39,989 nt of DNA. Origin: a virus. The translations under genes were made by a program, and so were the position numbers. The notes below the pieces were generated by a model, which worked only from the letters and a program-made list of their open reading frames with translations, was not told the DNA's origin and made no database searches. This document shows positions 6,089-15,538 of this stretch, in pieces (position 1 is the stretch's first letter; every line of letters begins with the position of its first letter). The stretch spans positions 1 to 39,989 of IMG/VR virus record IMGVR_UViG_3300042542_003512. The stretch is one strand, 5' to 3'.

Positions 6089-8850
6089 TGTACGGCGAAT
6101 ACAGTTACGAAAACAGCCCCCTTGCCTCGGGGCCTTTCACGCCGATGGCGCAACCGATGGCGCAACCGATGGCGCAGCCCACGGCGGCCCAGCCGGTGGG
6201 CGGTCTCACCGCCGCACAGCCCGCATTCGGCGATTACGACGACTACACCGGGCGCATGGGGCCGGATGGCGAGCCTGAGCGCTACAGCACCATGCGTGGC
6301 GGTGATCCGCGCGTCCGGCAGCAGCAGGAGTTGGCGGAACGTGAGCGCCGGCTGCAGGACCCCATCACGCTCAGCTCGTGGATGACCGGCGCTAAAAAGG
6401 ACGTGCGCGGCCTAGACCCGGCAAGCCAGATCACGCTCACTCCCGGCACGCAGTATCAAATCCGCGACTACACCGGAAAGAACGAGGGGCAAGTCATCGC
6501 CTCGGGCAGCACGCCTGAAGAGTTGCTGCGGCTGCAGGACGTTGCCCGTGGCCTCGCCAATCAGGGCCGCATGGCCGACTACCGGATCGAGCAAGTCGGT
6601 GGCACGCCGACTGGCGGCCTTGGCCAGTACCGCGACCCGACGACTGGCGAGGCGGTGACGCTGCTTGGCGGTGATCTGTACAACTCGCCGGGAACGAAAG
6701 TCGTCGGCGACATCCTCAAGATTGCTGCGCCTATCGCGCTTCAGTTCGTTCCGGGCTTTGGGACTGTTCTCGGGACTAAGCTCGGGCTGAGCGGCCTTGC
6801 GGCCAAAGCGGCAGGCGTCGGCCTGACATCAGCTCTAGGCCGCGCTGGCGCTGGCCTCGTGACGGGCGAGAACATCGGCGAGGCGCTCAAGGCTGGCGCT
6901 ATCGGTGGCTTGGGCTCGGCGGCTACGGCCGGTTTGCTGGGGGCAACCGGAGTTGATAAAGCGCTGGGCAGCGCGTTAGGCAGCGGAAAGGGCGCGCTTG
7001 TTGGGGAGGCTGCCCGTGAAGCAGCCGCTTCAGTTCCCGGCGAAATCCTTGTCTCGGCGTCTCGATTTGCCCCGGCCGTTCTTGGCGGCGTCGGCGCAGC
7101 GGGCGGATCGCTGTTGGGCGATGTCGGCAAGCCGCTTGATCGGTTCCAACAGGCACTTGATAAGGCGCGTCTGGAAAACGAGTTAGGCTTGCGTCTGGAT
7201 ACCGATTTTGGCCTTGATAAAATAGTCGTCACCGGCTCGCGCATTCCGCAAGGTGGACTTGATAGCATCCTTACTGGCGCAGTGCCGTCTTCGCTTAACC
7301 TCGGTACCCCGACCGACGTAAGCCTGCCCGGCGATGATGTCGGCGATCTTGTCGAGGGTAAGCGCATTCGACCCAACCGCATCAGCGATGTTGTTCCGGC
7401 TGCCACTGGTGCACTTAACCTTGGCACGCCGGCCGACGTAAGCCTACCCGGCGATGATGTCGGCGATCTTGTCGAGGGTAAGCGCATTCGACCCAACCGC
7501 ATCAGCGATGTTGTTCCGGCTGTCACTGGCGCACTCGTGCCCAGCCAAACGCCACCTGTGGTTGATCCCGGCGACATTGTCGTCACAGGCAAAAAGGACA
7601 AAGATCTTGAGATCAACTCACCTTTTTCCGTTGCAGGGTCTGCCGTCCCCGATCTAACCAAGCCCAGTACGGACACCAAAGGCGATAACACCGGCGACAA
7701 GAAGAAGGACACCCTCGACAAGATTGCAGACGCCGCGACAATCGCGGGCCTCGTTATTCCTGCCATCGGTGCCCTTGCTGGCGGTGGTGGTAAAGGCGGC
7801 ACAGGCACCTACACATCGGGCGCGGGCGCGCTCAACCCGATCTTCTCAGGCAAGCTGCCCACGCCCGGCGAAGGTGGCGCGTTCACAGTCGGTGGCCTCG
7901 GTCCCGCGACTGGTCCGAACCCGCTGGCCGCGCGGCCCACTGCGGACTGGTATCGCTACGCCATGGGCCCGGCGATGGACATTCCGGCTGGCATGGACCT
8001 GAGCGGGGCCACGTCGCCCTACGCGGGCTTCGGACCCGGCACACTGGGCCGCGAGACGTTCAACCGCGTCACTGGCCTCGAAGTCCCGCCGCGCCCCACC
8101 GGTTTCGAAGTCGCACCGAGCCCTACTGGCGACCTGACCAACCGGAAGGTTGGCGAGACGAAGGTCGTCGATGGCGACACGTATGTGTGGGGCGGAAACC
8201 AGAACGGCTGGCAGCGCCAGTACAAAGACCCGACCACTGGCGAGACCAAACTTTTCAGCGGTAATGGCGCAACAAGCGTAACCTCGCTCGCAGACATGCT
8301 GGCGTCGGGTATGGCCACTCAGCGGCCCGCAAATCAGCCGTTTTTCAAACAGAACCTGACGAATATCCCGGACTGGGCTAACACCTATCGCAACTGGCAA
8401 ACTGCGATGAGGGGCGCGGGTGTTCCAGAGGCTGAGCGCTCTGCTGCAGAGCGCGAGTTTATGACCGCCCTTGAGCAGAGGCCCTTCGGAAACGCGAAAG
8501 AGCTTTTCGATTTTGCTCGCGGCCTGCTTGACCGCAGCAGGCGGCCAAAGGCGGCCGCGCGCGGCGGCCCGATGGGCTACTCGCGCGGCTCGTCGCGTGA
8601 GAGCTTCGCCGTGGAAGGCCCCGGCACCGGGCGCAGCGACGACATTCCGGCGGTGCTTTCGGACGGCGAGTATGTTATCGACGCTGAGACGGTCGCGCTG
8701 CTCGGCGACGGCTCTTCACGCGCAGGCGCGAAGAAGCTCGACGAGCTGCGGGTCAAGGTCCGCAAACACAAGGGTAAGAACTTGGCTGCAGGTAAGTTCA
8801 GCGTCAACGCAAAGAACCCCGAGGCTTACATGCGCGGAGGACGTATCTAA
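6088..8850 (+). CDS. Large internal virion (ejection-like) protein with repeats
   Basis: 920 residues; the ATG at 6088 overlaps the previous TGA and has GGAGGG at 6073-6078. The order is: MAQP repeat (residues 19-30), polar region, a long Ala/Gly hydrophobic segment (about 209-300) able to enter membranes, TonB-plug-like motifs (about 318, 378 and 495), a perfectly phased 40-residue tandem repeat (403-482), Gly-rich and Pro-rich stretches. A conserved C-terminal module (from about 850, SDDIPAVLSDGEYVIDAET) recurs in other phage structural proteins. Size, composition and place between tail and other helical proteins suggest a protein packaged in the head and ejected with DNA. Confidence 0.6.
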   Translation: MYGEYSYENSPLASGPFTPMAQPMAQPMAQPTAAQPVGGLTAAQPAFGDYDDYTGRMGPDGEPERYSTMRGGDPRVRQQQELAERERRLQDPITLSSWMTGAKKDVRGLDPASQITLTPGTQYQIRDYTGKNEGQVIASGSTPEELLRLQDVARGLANQGRMADYRIEQVGGTPTGGLGQYRDPTTGEAVTLLGGDLYNSPGTKVVGDILKIAAPIALQFVPGFGTVLGTKLGLSGLAAKAAGVGLTSALGRAGAGLVTGENIGEALKAGAIGGLGSAATAGLLGATGVDKALGSALGSGKGALVGEAAREAAASVPGEILVSASRFAPAVLGGVGAAGGSLLGDVGKPLDRFQQALDKARLENELGLRLDTDFGLDKIVVTGSRIPQGGLDSILTGAVPSSLNLGTPTDVSLPGDDVGDLVEGKRIRPNRISDVVPAATGALNLGTPADVSLPGDDVGDLVEGKRIRPNRISDVVPAVTGALVPSQTPPVVDPGDIVVTGKKDKDLEINSPFSVAGSAVPDLTKPSTDTKGDNTGDKKKDTLDKIADAATIAGLVIPAIGALAGGGGKGGTGTYTSGAGALNPIFSGKLPTPGEGGAFTVGGLGPATGPNPLAARPTADWYRYAMGPAMDIPAGMDLSGATSPYAGFGPGTLGRETFNRVTGLEVPPRPTGFEVAPSPTGDLTNRKVGETKVVDGDTYVWGGNQNGWQRQYKDPTTGETKLFSGNGATSVTSLADMLASGMATQRPANQPFFKQNLTNIPDWANTYRNWQTAMRGAGVPEAERSAAEREFMTALEQRPFGNAKELFDFARGLLDRSRRPKAAARGGPMGYSRGSSRESFAVEGPGTGRSDDIPAVLSDGEYVIDAETVALLGDGSSRAGAKKLDELRVKVRKHKGKNLAAGKFSVNAKNPEAYMRGGRI
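6142..6177 (+). repeat. Three-copy 12-bp tandem repeat encoding MAQP
   Basis: Three consecutive copies of CCGATGGCGCAA (the last ends in G) near the 5' end of the large ejection-like gene. The exact 12-base period keeps the frame, so slippage would change only the number of MAQP units. Confidence 0.9.
7294..7533 (+). repeat. 120-bp tandem duplication in coding sequence
   Basis: Bases 7294-7413 and 7414-7533 differ at 7 of 120 positions by my count, most of them third-codon changes. The unit encodes 40 residues from LNLGTP to VTGA or ATGA, including GDDVGDLVEGKRIRPNRISD. Frame is preserved. It looks like a recent tandem duplication retained under coding constraint. Confidence 0.95.
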
Positions 8851-10133
8851 TGGCCGATGTGAACTCCTTCATGGCCGAAGGGAAGGCGATCCCCGCCGGC
8901 TCGGCCCTGACCGACATCACCAAGCAGACGGTGCTGCCCGAGTGGTACTCTAACTACGCAAAAGACATCCTTGCTAACCAGCAGGTTGTCGCCGCGCGTC
9001 CGTTCCAAGAGTATGTGGATGCGGCCGGTAAGGTGATCCCGCGCGTTGCGGACTTCGCACCGGATCAGCAGGCGGGCTTCCAAGCCACCCGCGAGGGCGC
9101 GTTTACCTTCCGCCCCGAGCTTGGCACCGCCTCAACCAAGACGCAGGACATCTTCGGCCGCTCGGCAGTCGGTGCCGCGCAGCCGTTCTTCGGGCAGGCC
9201 ACCAGCATGTCCGGCTTGACTGCCGCCGAGCCGCGCCTGCAGCAGGGCGCAGGCTACGTTGCCGGTAGCACTGGGCCTCTGGGCATTCAGATGGCGCAGC
9301 CCTATCTGGGTGCCGCCGGGCAGAGCGCGGCGACAACCGTCGGCCAGTACATGAACCCGTACACCGAGAACGTCGTCAACCGCATCGGCGAGTTGGGCAC
9401 GCGCAGCCTGCGCGAGCAGGTGCTGCCGGGCATCGAGGGTGAGATGATCCGCGCCGGCCAGTTCGGCGGCACGCGGCAGGCTGAATTGATGGGCCGCGCC
9501 ATTCGCGACGCCACTGAGGGCATTAGCGCACAGCAGGCGCAGGCGCTGCAGCAGGGCTTCGGTCAGGCGCAGCAGGCCGCGCAGACGGACCTCGCGCGTC
9601 AGGCACAGCTCGCCAGCACGGCGGGCGGCTTGGGCGGCGCGCAACAGCAGGCGCTGCTCGGCGCGGGTCGCGGCATGGCCGACATCGGCCAGACGTATGG
9701 CGCGCTCACGCAGGCGCAGCAGCAGTTGCTGGCGGACATTGGCCGCAGCACTGGTCAGTTGTACGGTCAGGACACGCAGGCGCAGCTCAGCGCGGCCAAC
9801 CAGCTTGCCAACATCGCACAGCAGCGTCAGCAACAAGAGCTGGCGGGCGCAGGCGCGCTCGGCCAGATCGGCGCGCAGCAGCAGGCTCTGGCGCAACGCA
9901 ACCTCGACATTGCTCGCTCTGACTTCCTTGAGCGTCAGGCGTATCCGCAGCAGCAGCTCGACGCGATGACCAAGACGATGCAGGGCGTGTCTTCCGGCAT
10001 CCCGACGGCGACGCAGGAGTATGGCATCCAGCCGGTGGGCTTCCAGCCTCAGTTGGCTCCCTCGACGGCGGCGCAAGTTGGAAGCGTGCTCACCGGAGGC
10101 GCAGCCCTCATCAAAGAAATTGCGAAGCCCTGA
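8850..10133 (+). CDS. Gln/Ala-rich helical virion protein
   Basis: 427 residues, coupled by TAATG. The first 100 residues are mixed (WYSNYAKDIL, Pro-rich FAPDQQAGF). From about 200 onwards it is almost all Ala, Gln, Gly, Leu and Arg with repeated AQQQ and QAQQA patterns typical of long amphipathic helices. No catalytic motif is seen. Similar low-complexity proteins lie among the ejection proteins of podoviruses. Probably internal virion; exact function unknown. Confidence 0.6.
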   Translation: MADVNSFMAEGKAIPAGSALTDITKQTVLPEWYSNYAKDILANQQVVAARPFQEYVDAAGKVIPRVADFAPDQQAGFQATREGAFTFRPELGTASTKTQDIFGRSAVGAAQPFFGQATSMSGLTAAEPRLQQGAGYVAGSTGPLGIQMAQPYLGAAGQSAATTVGQYMNPYTENVVNRIGELGTRSLREQVLPGIEGEMIRAGQFGGTRQAELMGRAIRDATEGISAQQAQALQQGFGQAQQAAQTDLARQAQLASTAGGLGGAQQQALLGAGRGMADIGQTYGALTQAQQQLLADIGRSTGQLYGQDTQAQLSAANQLANIAQQRQQQELAGAGALGQIGAQQQALAQRNLDIARSDFLERQAYPQQQLDAMTKTMQGVSSGIPTATQEYGIQPVGFQPQLAPSTAAQVGSVLTGGAALIKEIAKP

Positions 10134-10153
10134 AGATTTAGGCGGAGGTTAGT

Positions 10154-10771
10154 ATGTTTTACGATGGCGAGGAGGAGCAGCCCGTTAGCGGCCTTGGCGT
10201 GAGGGCGCAGCCAGTTCCGGCGGCGAAGGCAGTTCCGGCGGACAGCTATTCCGATCTCGCTGTCCGCATTCAGCAGCAGAGCGACGCCCGGAAGGCGTAC
10301 TTTGACAAGTTGGCGGACCAACTGAAGGCCAAGCGCTACGCCCCGTCAGCGTCTGAGCGCCTCTTCGCCATATCTGCTGCCCTCGCCCAGCCGACCCGCG
10401 TGCCGGGTTTCGGCGGCGTACTGTCCAACGTCATGCCCGTCTTCCAGCAGTTCGAGAAGGACAAGCGCGCCGCCGAGGAGGCACGCGCCGCCGACATGGA
10501 GAAGCTGGGTCTGGCGCGTTTGGGTATGGGGGATGCCGAGATCAAGACCGCGTTGGACTTGCAGGAACTGCGGGCTCGGTATGCCAAAGCGCAAGAGGAC
10601 GCGAACAAGCCTGACTATCGCGTTGTTCCAGAGGGCGGCAGCCTCGTTAATCTGAGAGAGGTCATGAAACTTCCAGTGTACACGGCAGAACAGGTTGCTG
10701 TTATGAGCCAAGACCCTGCCAATCGTGGGATAAAGTTCCGCACGGTTGACGGCCGCATTTTGGAGATGTGA
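10154..10771 (+). CDS. Internal virion-type protein, unknown
   Basis: 205 residues with GGCGGAGG at 10141-10148 ahead of the ATG. Pro/Ala-rich N-terminus, then a helical region (about 30-150) with high Ala, Lys and Glu, including SERLFAISAALAQPTRVPGF, a pattern I associate with other phage virion proteins of this kind. No domain is recognised. It lies in the uninterrupted cassette 6088-15387, so it is probably part of the same assembly. Confidence 0.6.
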   Translation: MFYDGEEEQPVSGLGVRAQPVPAAKAVPADSYSDLAVRIQQQSDARKAYFDKLADQLKAKRYAPSASERLFAISAALAQPTRVPGFGGVLSNVMPVFQQFEKDKRAAEEARAADMEKLGLARLGMGDAEIKTALDLQELRARYAKAQEDANKPDYRVVPEGGSLVNLREVMKLPVYTAEQVAVMSQDPANRGIKFRTVDGRILEM

Positions 10772-10772
10772 C

Positions 10773-11513
10773 GTGGCTGAAGACCCCTACATCAAAGCAG
10801 GTGCCAGACCCGTTACCTCCGGCGGCGAAATCCGGGGTCCGGGCTACGCTACGGCGCAACAGAAAAGTCTTGCCGATCTGCAAAAGACCTATGCAGACAT
10901 TGATGCTCAGCGACGCCGCGATGCTATGGAGCAAGCGCGCCTCAACCGGCTGCTTGCCACGCCGCTGCCCGAGGCTCCCAAGCCCGCAGTGCAGAAGACG
11001 CGCGAAGCGATGATGATGAAGCGCGGTGAGGTGATCGGCGCGAAGGCTGCCGAGCAAGAGTTCGCGCTGCCCAAAGTGGAGCAGAGCGTTTCCCGCGCGT
11101 TCCAGTCGGCGCAAGAGTTGCTGAAGAACCCCGGCTTCGAGGCCGCTACCGGCTTACCTAACCCGTTCAAGGGCGGCTTCGGTGTTTTTAATATCCCCGG
11201 CACGCCGGCCGGCGACTACGCAACCGCGCTAAAGGGGGCGATGTCTGAAGCCTTCACGCCGGCCTTTGAAGCGCTCAAGGGCGCGGGCGCGATCTCGGAG
11301 TTTGAAAGTAAGTCTGCGCTTGCTGGACTGGCTAACCTTGGCACCGGCATGAGCGAGGCGCAGTTCAAGCGTGAATTGCAGAAGTACGTTGACAAGCTGG
11401 CGACCGGCCTCGACGTTGCGCGCAAGCAGGCGGCCATGGGCGGCAGCCCCTTCACCTACGAAGACCTGATGCGTGAGAAGCGCCGCAGGGCAGAGACGAA
11501 AGGGCCGCGCTGA
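10773..11513 (+). CDS. Internal virion-type helical protein, unknown
   Basis: 246 residues from a GTG one base after the previous stop, with GGAG at 10762-10765. An upstream in-frame start at 10746 would overlap the preceding gene by 26 bases and is less likely. The protein is helical and Ala/Lys/Glu-rich, with a short Gly/Pro-rich segment near 145-165 (LPNPFKGGFGVFNIPG) and a basic C-terminus. No signal peptide or enzyme motif. Coupled to the next gene by TGATG. Confidence 0.6.
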   Translation: MAEDPYIKAGARPVTSGGEIRGPGYATAQQKSLADLQKTYADIDAQRRRDAMEQARLNRLLATPLPEAPKPAVQKTREAMMMKRGEVIGAKAAEQEFALPKVEQSVSRAFQSAQELLKNPGFEAATGLPNPFKGGFGVFNIPGTPAGDYATALKGAMSEAFTPAFEALKGAGAISEFESKSALAGLANLGTGMSEAQFKRELQKYVDKLATGLDVARKQAAMGGSPFTYEDLMREKRRRAETKGPR

Positions 11514-13720
11514 TGGCTGAGCCGCTTCGCGTCAACATCCCATACCCACGTCGCGTAGAAGAGTTGCGCGACGAGGAACTTGATTATCTCGTCGGCGAGT
11601 ATGGCAAAACCGACGCGCAAACCGGGCAGCTCTCGGACGAAGAGCTGGACGAGTTGCTGATGCCTTACACGCGATCCGGCGCTGAAGCGCCCGAGATCGT
11701 GGTCACGGCACCGCGCATCGCGCAGCCCGCGCCTGACCTCACGGCCGGTGAGATGGTGGCGGGCGGCGCTCGCGAGTTGGCAGGCGGCGCTCTGTTTGAG
11801 TTCAGCGACGAGGCAGAGGCGGCTGCCCGCGCTCCCTTCTCCGACAAGAGCTATGACGAAATCCTGCGCGACATCCGCCAGAGCCGGGCGCGTTTCGCCG
11901 AGGCTGAGCCGGGCGCTGCGATGGCGCTGAACGTGGCCGGCGGCATTGCGCCCATGCTCATCCCCGGCGTGGGGCTGTTGGGCAAGACCGCACAGGCGGC
12001 GACGGGCATCAGCAAGCTGGCGTCACCGCTGGCGCGTACCATGGCCACCGGCTCCGTGCAGGGCGCTCTTGCGGGTGTTGGGGCAGGGGAAGGCGCGGAA
12101 GAGCGGGCCACCATGGGCCTCGCGGGCGCTGGCCTTGGCGGCGTGCTGGGCGGCGCTATGTTTGGTGCAGGGCGTGGCGCGCAATTTGCCCGTGACGCCT
12201 ACCGCGCTCGCGGTGGCGGCGACGAGGCCCGCGCGGCAGAGACCGCCGCCGACATCTTGGCTGGTCGTATTGAGGGGCCTCCGGCCGATCTACGCACGCG
12301 CCTTGACCTTGAGCGCCGGTACGGCGTGCCCACCACGCTGGGCACCGCATCGCCTGAACTGGCCACGCTGACTGAGACCGTCATGCGCGAGCCTTCGGCC
12401 TCTCGCGCCGCACTCGCCACCACTCTCGCGGAGCAGCAGGCTGGCGCACCGCGCCGTGTCCAGACGCAGATCGACATGGCTTTTCCGGGCACGCCGGACT
12501 ACTTCGCCGCCGAAGAGCGCATCCTCGACACGCTGCGGCAGAACGCCAATACCCGCTACGGCGCGGCTTATGCCGCTGCGCCGGAGGTGCGCGACCCGCT
12601 CATCTTGCAAGCACTGAACAATCCCCGCATCCAGTCAGCGTATCAAGATGCGCTAAGTATGTCTCGCGACGAGATGGCGGCGGCGGCACTGCGCGGCGAA
12701 GACCCGGCGCAGTACGCCATGAAGGAGTTCATGGAGCCTGTGCTGGACGCGGAAGGCAGCCTTATTGGTCTGCAGGCCACGGGTAAGTCGGTGCCTGACC
12801 TGCGCTCGCTGGACGCCGTCAAGCGCGCCTTGGATAGCCGCGTGTCGGCCCTCTTTGCGTCGGGACAGGGCGGCGAAGCGGACAAGGTCAAGGAACTGCG
12901 GAACGCCTTCGTTGATCGCCTCGATAAGGTCGGGCCGGCGGAGTATCGGGCTGCCCGCGCCCAGTACAAGGGCGACATTGAAATCAAGGAGGCGCTGGAG
13001 GCCGGGCGCGCCGCCAACAAACTGCGCTGGCAGGAAGTCGGCAAGCTGGCGCGCGAGTACTCGCCGGGCGAGCTGCAGGCATTCAAGACCGGCTTCGTGC
13101 AGAACCTGATGAAGCGCTTTGAGGACACGTCGCGCACGCGCAACTTCGCCGATGAGATCATCAACACGCCAAACCTTCGCAAGTCGTTGCAGGCCGTCAC
13201 CGATCCGGGCGAGTTCACCGTGCTGGACGCCGCGCTCAAGCGCGAGGCTGCGCTGTTCAAGGAAGGCAGCCGCGTCATGGGCGGCAGCCAAACCTTCGGG
13301 CGGGCTGCGGAGAAGCAAGCAATTGAGGAGCGCATCGCGCAGGGCGACGTTCCCGCTGCGGTTGACCTGATCCTCAACCCTACGCCGGGCAACATCTTCC
13401 GCCGCGCCATGCAGGCGACCGCCAATATGCGGAACGCCAACGTGTCGCGCGCCACGTTCAACCAGCTTGCCAAGATGCTCAGCGCCGGCTCTCCGCAGGA
13501 GATCGACGAGGTGCTGACTGCCCTTGAGCGTGCCGCGCCTGTCCGCGCTGCTCGTGAGGCAGCGTTCGAGAGCGGCGCGACCCGTGCAGGTACGGCGGCC
13601 GCCCGCACCATCGCGCCATCGCCCGAGCTGGAGAAGGAAGAGCTTGAAGACCCCGGCGAGCTTGTTATTCCTGACCTCGGCCTAAGCGGCCTGTCCATGA
13701 TGCCCGGAGGCCCGCGATAA
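11513..13720 (+). CDS. Large ejection-like virion protein with hydrophobic Ala/Gly segment
   Basis: 735 residues. The acidic N-terminus (two DEEL-type helices) leads to PEIVVTAPRI at 60-69, which resembles the conserved start of TonB receptor plug domains. Residues about 130-215 form an Ala/Gly-rich hydrophobic region with small-residue zipper patterns (LAGAGLGGVLGGAMFGAG). The remainder is a long charged helical region. This layout fits a head-packaged protein that inserts in the envelope during DNA entry. It shares the TonB-like motif with the 6088 gene product. No lytic transglycosylase motif is seen. Confidence 0.6.
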   Translation: MAEPLRVNIPYPRRVEELRDEELDYLVGEYGKTDAQTGQLSDEELDELLMPYTRSGAEAPEIVVTAPRIAQPAPDLTAGEMVAGGARELAGGALFEFSDEAEAAARAPFSDKSYDEILRDIRQSRARFAEAEPGAAMALNVAGGIAPMLIPGVGLLGKTAQAATGISKLASPLARTMATGSVQGALAGVGAGEGAEERATMGLAGAGLGGVLGGAMFGAGRGAQFARDAYRARGGGDEARAAETAADILAGRIEGPPADLRTRLDLERRYGVPTTLGTASPELATLTETVMREPSASRAALATTLAEQQAGAPRRVQTQIDMAFPGTPDYFAAEERILDTLRQNANTRYGAAYAAAPEVRDPLILQALNNPRIQSAYQDALSMSRDEMAAAALRGEDPAQYAMKEFMEPVLDAEGSLIGLQATGKSVPDLRSLDAVKRALDSRVSALFASGQGGEADKVKELRNAFVDRLDKVGPAEYRAARAQYKGDIEIKEALEAGRAANKLRWQEVGKLAREYSPGELQAFKTGFVQNLMKRFEDTSRTRNFADEIINTPNLRKSLQAVTDPGEFTVLDAALKREAALFKEGSRVMGGSQTFGRAAEKQAIEERIAQGDVPAAVDLILNPTPGNIFRRAMQATANMRNANVSRATFNQLAKMLSAGSPQEIDEVLTALERAAPVRAAREAAFESGATRAGTAAARTIAPSPELEKEELEDPGELVIPDLGLSGLSMMPGGPR

Positions 13721-15387
13721 TGCGCTCCACCGACTTCCCCTTCGCCGTGACGCCGCAGCGCCTGCAGCGCGGCGGCAAACTCAGTGTGGACTACACCGCG
13801 CCCAGCGCAGATGTCGCCGATCTGCTTAATCCGACGGACATCGTTGGTCGTGGCCGCCTTGAGGCGCGCGAGACATCGTGGCGCGACAAGCTCAAGGACG
13901 AGCTGGCGGTGCGCCTCGGGCGCAGGAACGCCGAGCAGATGATGCAGGTGCTTGACTTCACGCCCGCCGGTGCTGCGTTCGTGGGCAACGAGGCGGCTCT
14001 CGCCGTCCGCGAGGGCAAGCGCGGCGAGGCGGCTGCCAACGTGGCGCTCGCCGCGCTGCCAATTCCCGGCGCGGGTAAGGCTGCGAAGAAGGTGGCGAAG
14101 GCCGTAAAGGCTCCGGCAAAGCCTGCGGCTCCCCGCCCCGAAACATTGCGGGGCGCGGACAGCCCCCTCATGGTGAGCACGCGCCGGCCGACAGCGCCTA
14201 ACTTTGCAGCTTACGGCAATCCAGATGAGGAGCTGCTGGTTCAGACTGGCGAGGCGCTGCGTGCGGCTCCTGCCGCCTTCGAGAAGAACATGGCCATGTT
14301 GGCCGAAGAACCTTTTATGCGCGGCATGCAAGGCGCTTCTGCTGAAGATATCTACAGCGAAGGCCTGCGCCGTGGGGCCGACAACCTCAAGTTCATCATG
14401 ACGGATTTGATGGACCCGGCGAAGGTTGAAGCCGCGCGGGGTTGGTATCCAACGGCCAAGATGGTTTCAGAGCGTGCGGCAGAACGCGCTGGTCTGCCTC
14501 CGCAGGCCGGCTACGGAGTAGCGGCGGTGACATCGCCGCAGACACCGTGGGACATCAATGTGGCCCGCCTCGACCGGCTTATGGACATGTACGGTGACCG
14601 TTTCGCTGTCGATCCATTGGCCGCCCGACGCTATGCTGAAGCACGCCTCGCGACCAAGAGCCCCGGCGCAGTAGCTTCGCGAGGGGCGGACTACGCCGAG
14701 CAGATTGCGACGATGCCGTATGAGGAACTTACCGACAAGTTTGACAAGTTTGCGCGGGTGTCTTTGGCTGACGCTACGCGAAACGATCCACTTGTCCGCA
14801 AAATAGACTTGGCTGGCGAGTACGGCGAACCTTACGGCAGCATGACGTGGGGAAGCGGCGATAGCATCAGCAAAGCGCTCGCGATCTTGGACAACCCGTC
14901 TATCGAGAACATCAACAACCAGCTTCTTGGCGGCGGCAAAGTACCATCGTTTTACAACAACATTGCTAACCCTCGCAGCGCTGCGCCGATCTCTACAATC
15001 GACACGCACAGCGCTGGCGCGGCCAGTCTCTTCCCCGGCGGTGGCAACGACCCAATCGTGTATCGCGCCATGGGCTTAGGGCCGAGTGGCACGGGTATGC
15101 CGCCTGCTGCGGCCGATGTTGCACGCACCGGCTCAAAGGGGCTCTACGGGCCGCTGTCGGATATGCACACTCTGGCCCAACAAGAGATGGGTTTCGACGC
15201 GCCGCGCGAAGTGCAGTCAGCAACGTGGGAAGGCGTGCGCGATCTCTGGGGGCAAGAAGGAAAGACGCCGCAGCTTAAGCAAGCAATCGCCGATATTTGG
15301 CGGGCTTCGGCAACCCCGGATGAAGCTCGGTTCCGAATTGCTGAGCTTCTTGGCAAGCCTGTGCGCCGGATGTTTCAAGTCAAGTAA
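13720..15387 (+). CDS. Virion-cassette protein with conserved C-terminal domain (DUF7178-like)
   Basis: 555 residues. Residues 1-150 resemble the other cassette proteins, ending in an Ala/Lys/Pro linker (AKKVAKAVKAPAKPAAP). From about 210 a globular domain begins, with VTSPQTPWDINV (W277), GGGKVPSFYNN (K407), STIDTHSAG (D428, H430) and a late QSATWEGVRDLW (Q499). I recall this set of motifs from phage proteins labelled DUF7178. The base composition of this part looks less GC-rich than the first part. The DTH motif in particular looks catalytic or metal-binding, but no reaction is established. Last gene of the rightward block; its 3' end overlaps the converging gene by 8 bases. Confidence 0.6.
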   Translation: MRSTDFPFAVTPQRLQRGGKLSVDYTAPSADVADLLNPTDIVGRGRLEARETSWRDKLKDELAVRLGRRNAEQMMQVLDFTPAGAAFVGNEAALAVREGKRGEAAANVALAALPIPGAGKAAKKVAKAVKAPAKPAAPRPETLRGADSPLMVSTRRPTAPNFAAYGNPDEELLVQTGEALRAAPAAFEKNMAMLAEEPFMRGMQGASAEDIYSEGLRRGADNLKFIMTDLMDPAKVEAARGWYPTAKMVSERAAERAGLPPQAGYGVAAVTSPQTPWDINVARLDRLMDMYGDRFAVDPLAARRYAEARLATKSPGAVASRGADYAEQIATMPYEELTDKFDKFARVSLADATRNDPLVRKIDLAGEYGEPYGSMTWGSGDSISKALAILDNPSIENINNQLLGGGKVPSFYNNIANPRSAAPISTIDTHSAGAASLFPGGGNDPIVYRAMGLGPSGTGMPPAAADVARTGSKGLYGPLSDMHTLAQQEMGFDAPREVQSATWEGVRDLWGQEGKTPQLKQAIADIWRASATPDEARFRIAELLGKPVRRMFQVK

Positions 15388-15538
15388 GGCGAAGGTCGGG
15401 GGGTAGTTGCTCCTCGGCCTCTTCGTCCCACGTCTCCGGCAAGTTGCCATCGTATAGAACGAAGAGGTAGTTTTCGCGGGTGCGCTCTAGGCCAAGCTCA
15501 ACCAGAACGCGCTCATAACTCGCGTATTCGTTCGTCAC
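15380..15538 (-). CDS. 52-residue acidic protein, unknown
   Basis: A GTG start overlaps the TGA of the upstream gene (GTGA), which is the argument for this short frame. The product has mixed N-terminal half (TNEYASYERVLVELGLERTR, then YLFVLYDG) and a very acidic C-terminus (EEAEEQLPPD). It is the last gene of the leftward block and its stop lies inside the 3' end of the converging 13720-15387 gene, so the two transcripts collide here without an obvious terminator. Confidence 0.65.
   Translation of the reverse strand: MTNEYASYERVLVELGLERTRENYLFVLYDGNLPETWDEEAEEQLPPDLRLT

Noticed and set aside
12643-14331. 562-residue minus-strand frame across 11513-15387 genes
   Set aside because: Spans two coupled plus-strand genes, Ser/Arg-rich shadow composition, no start signal.
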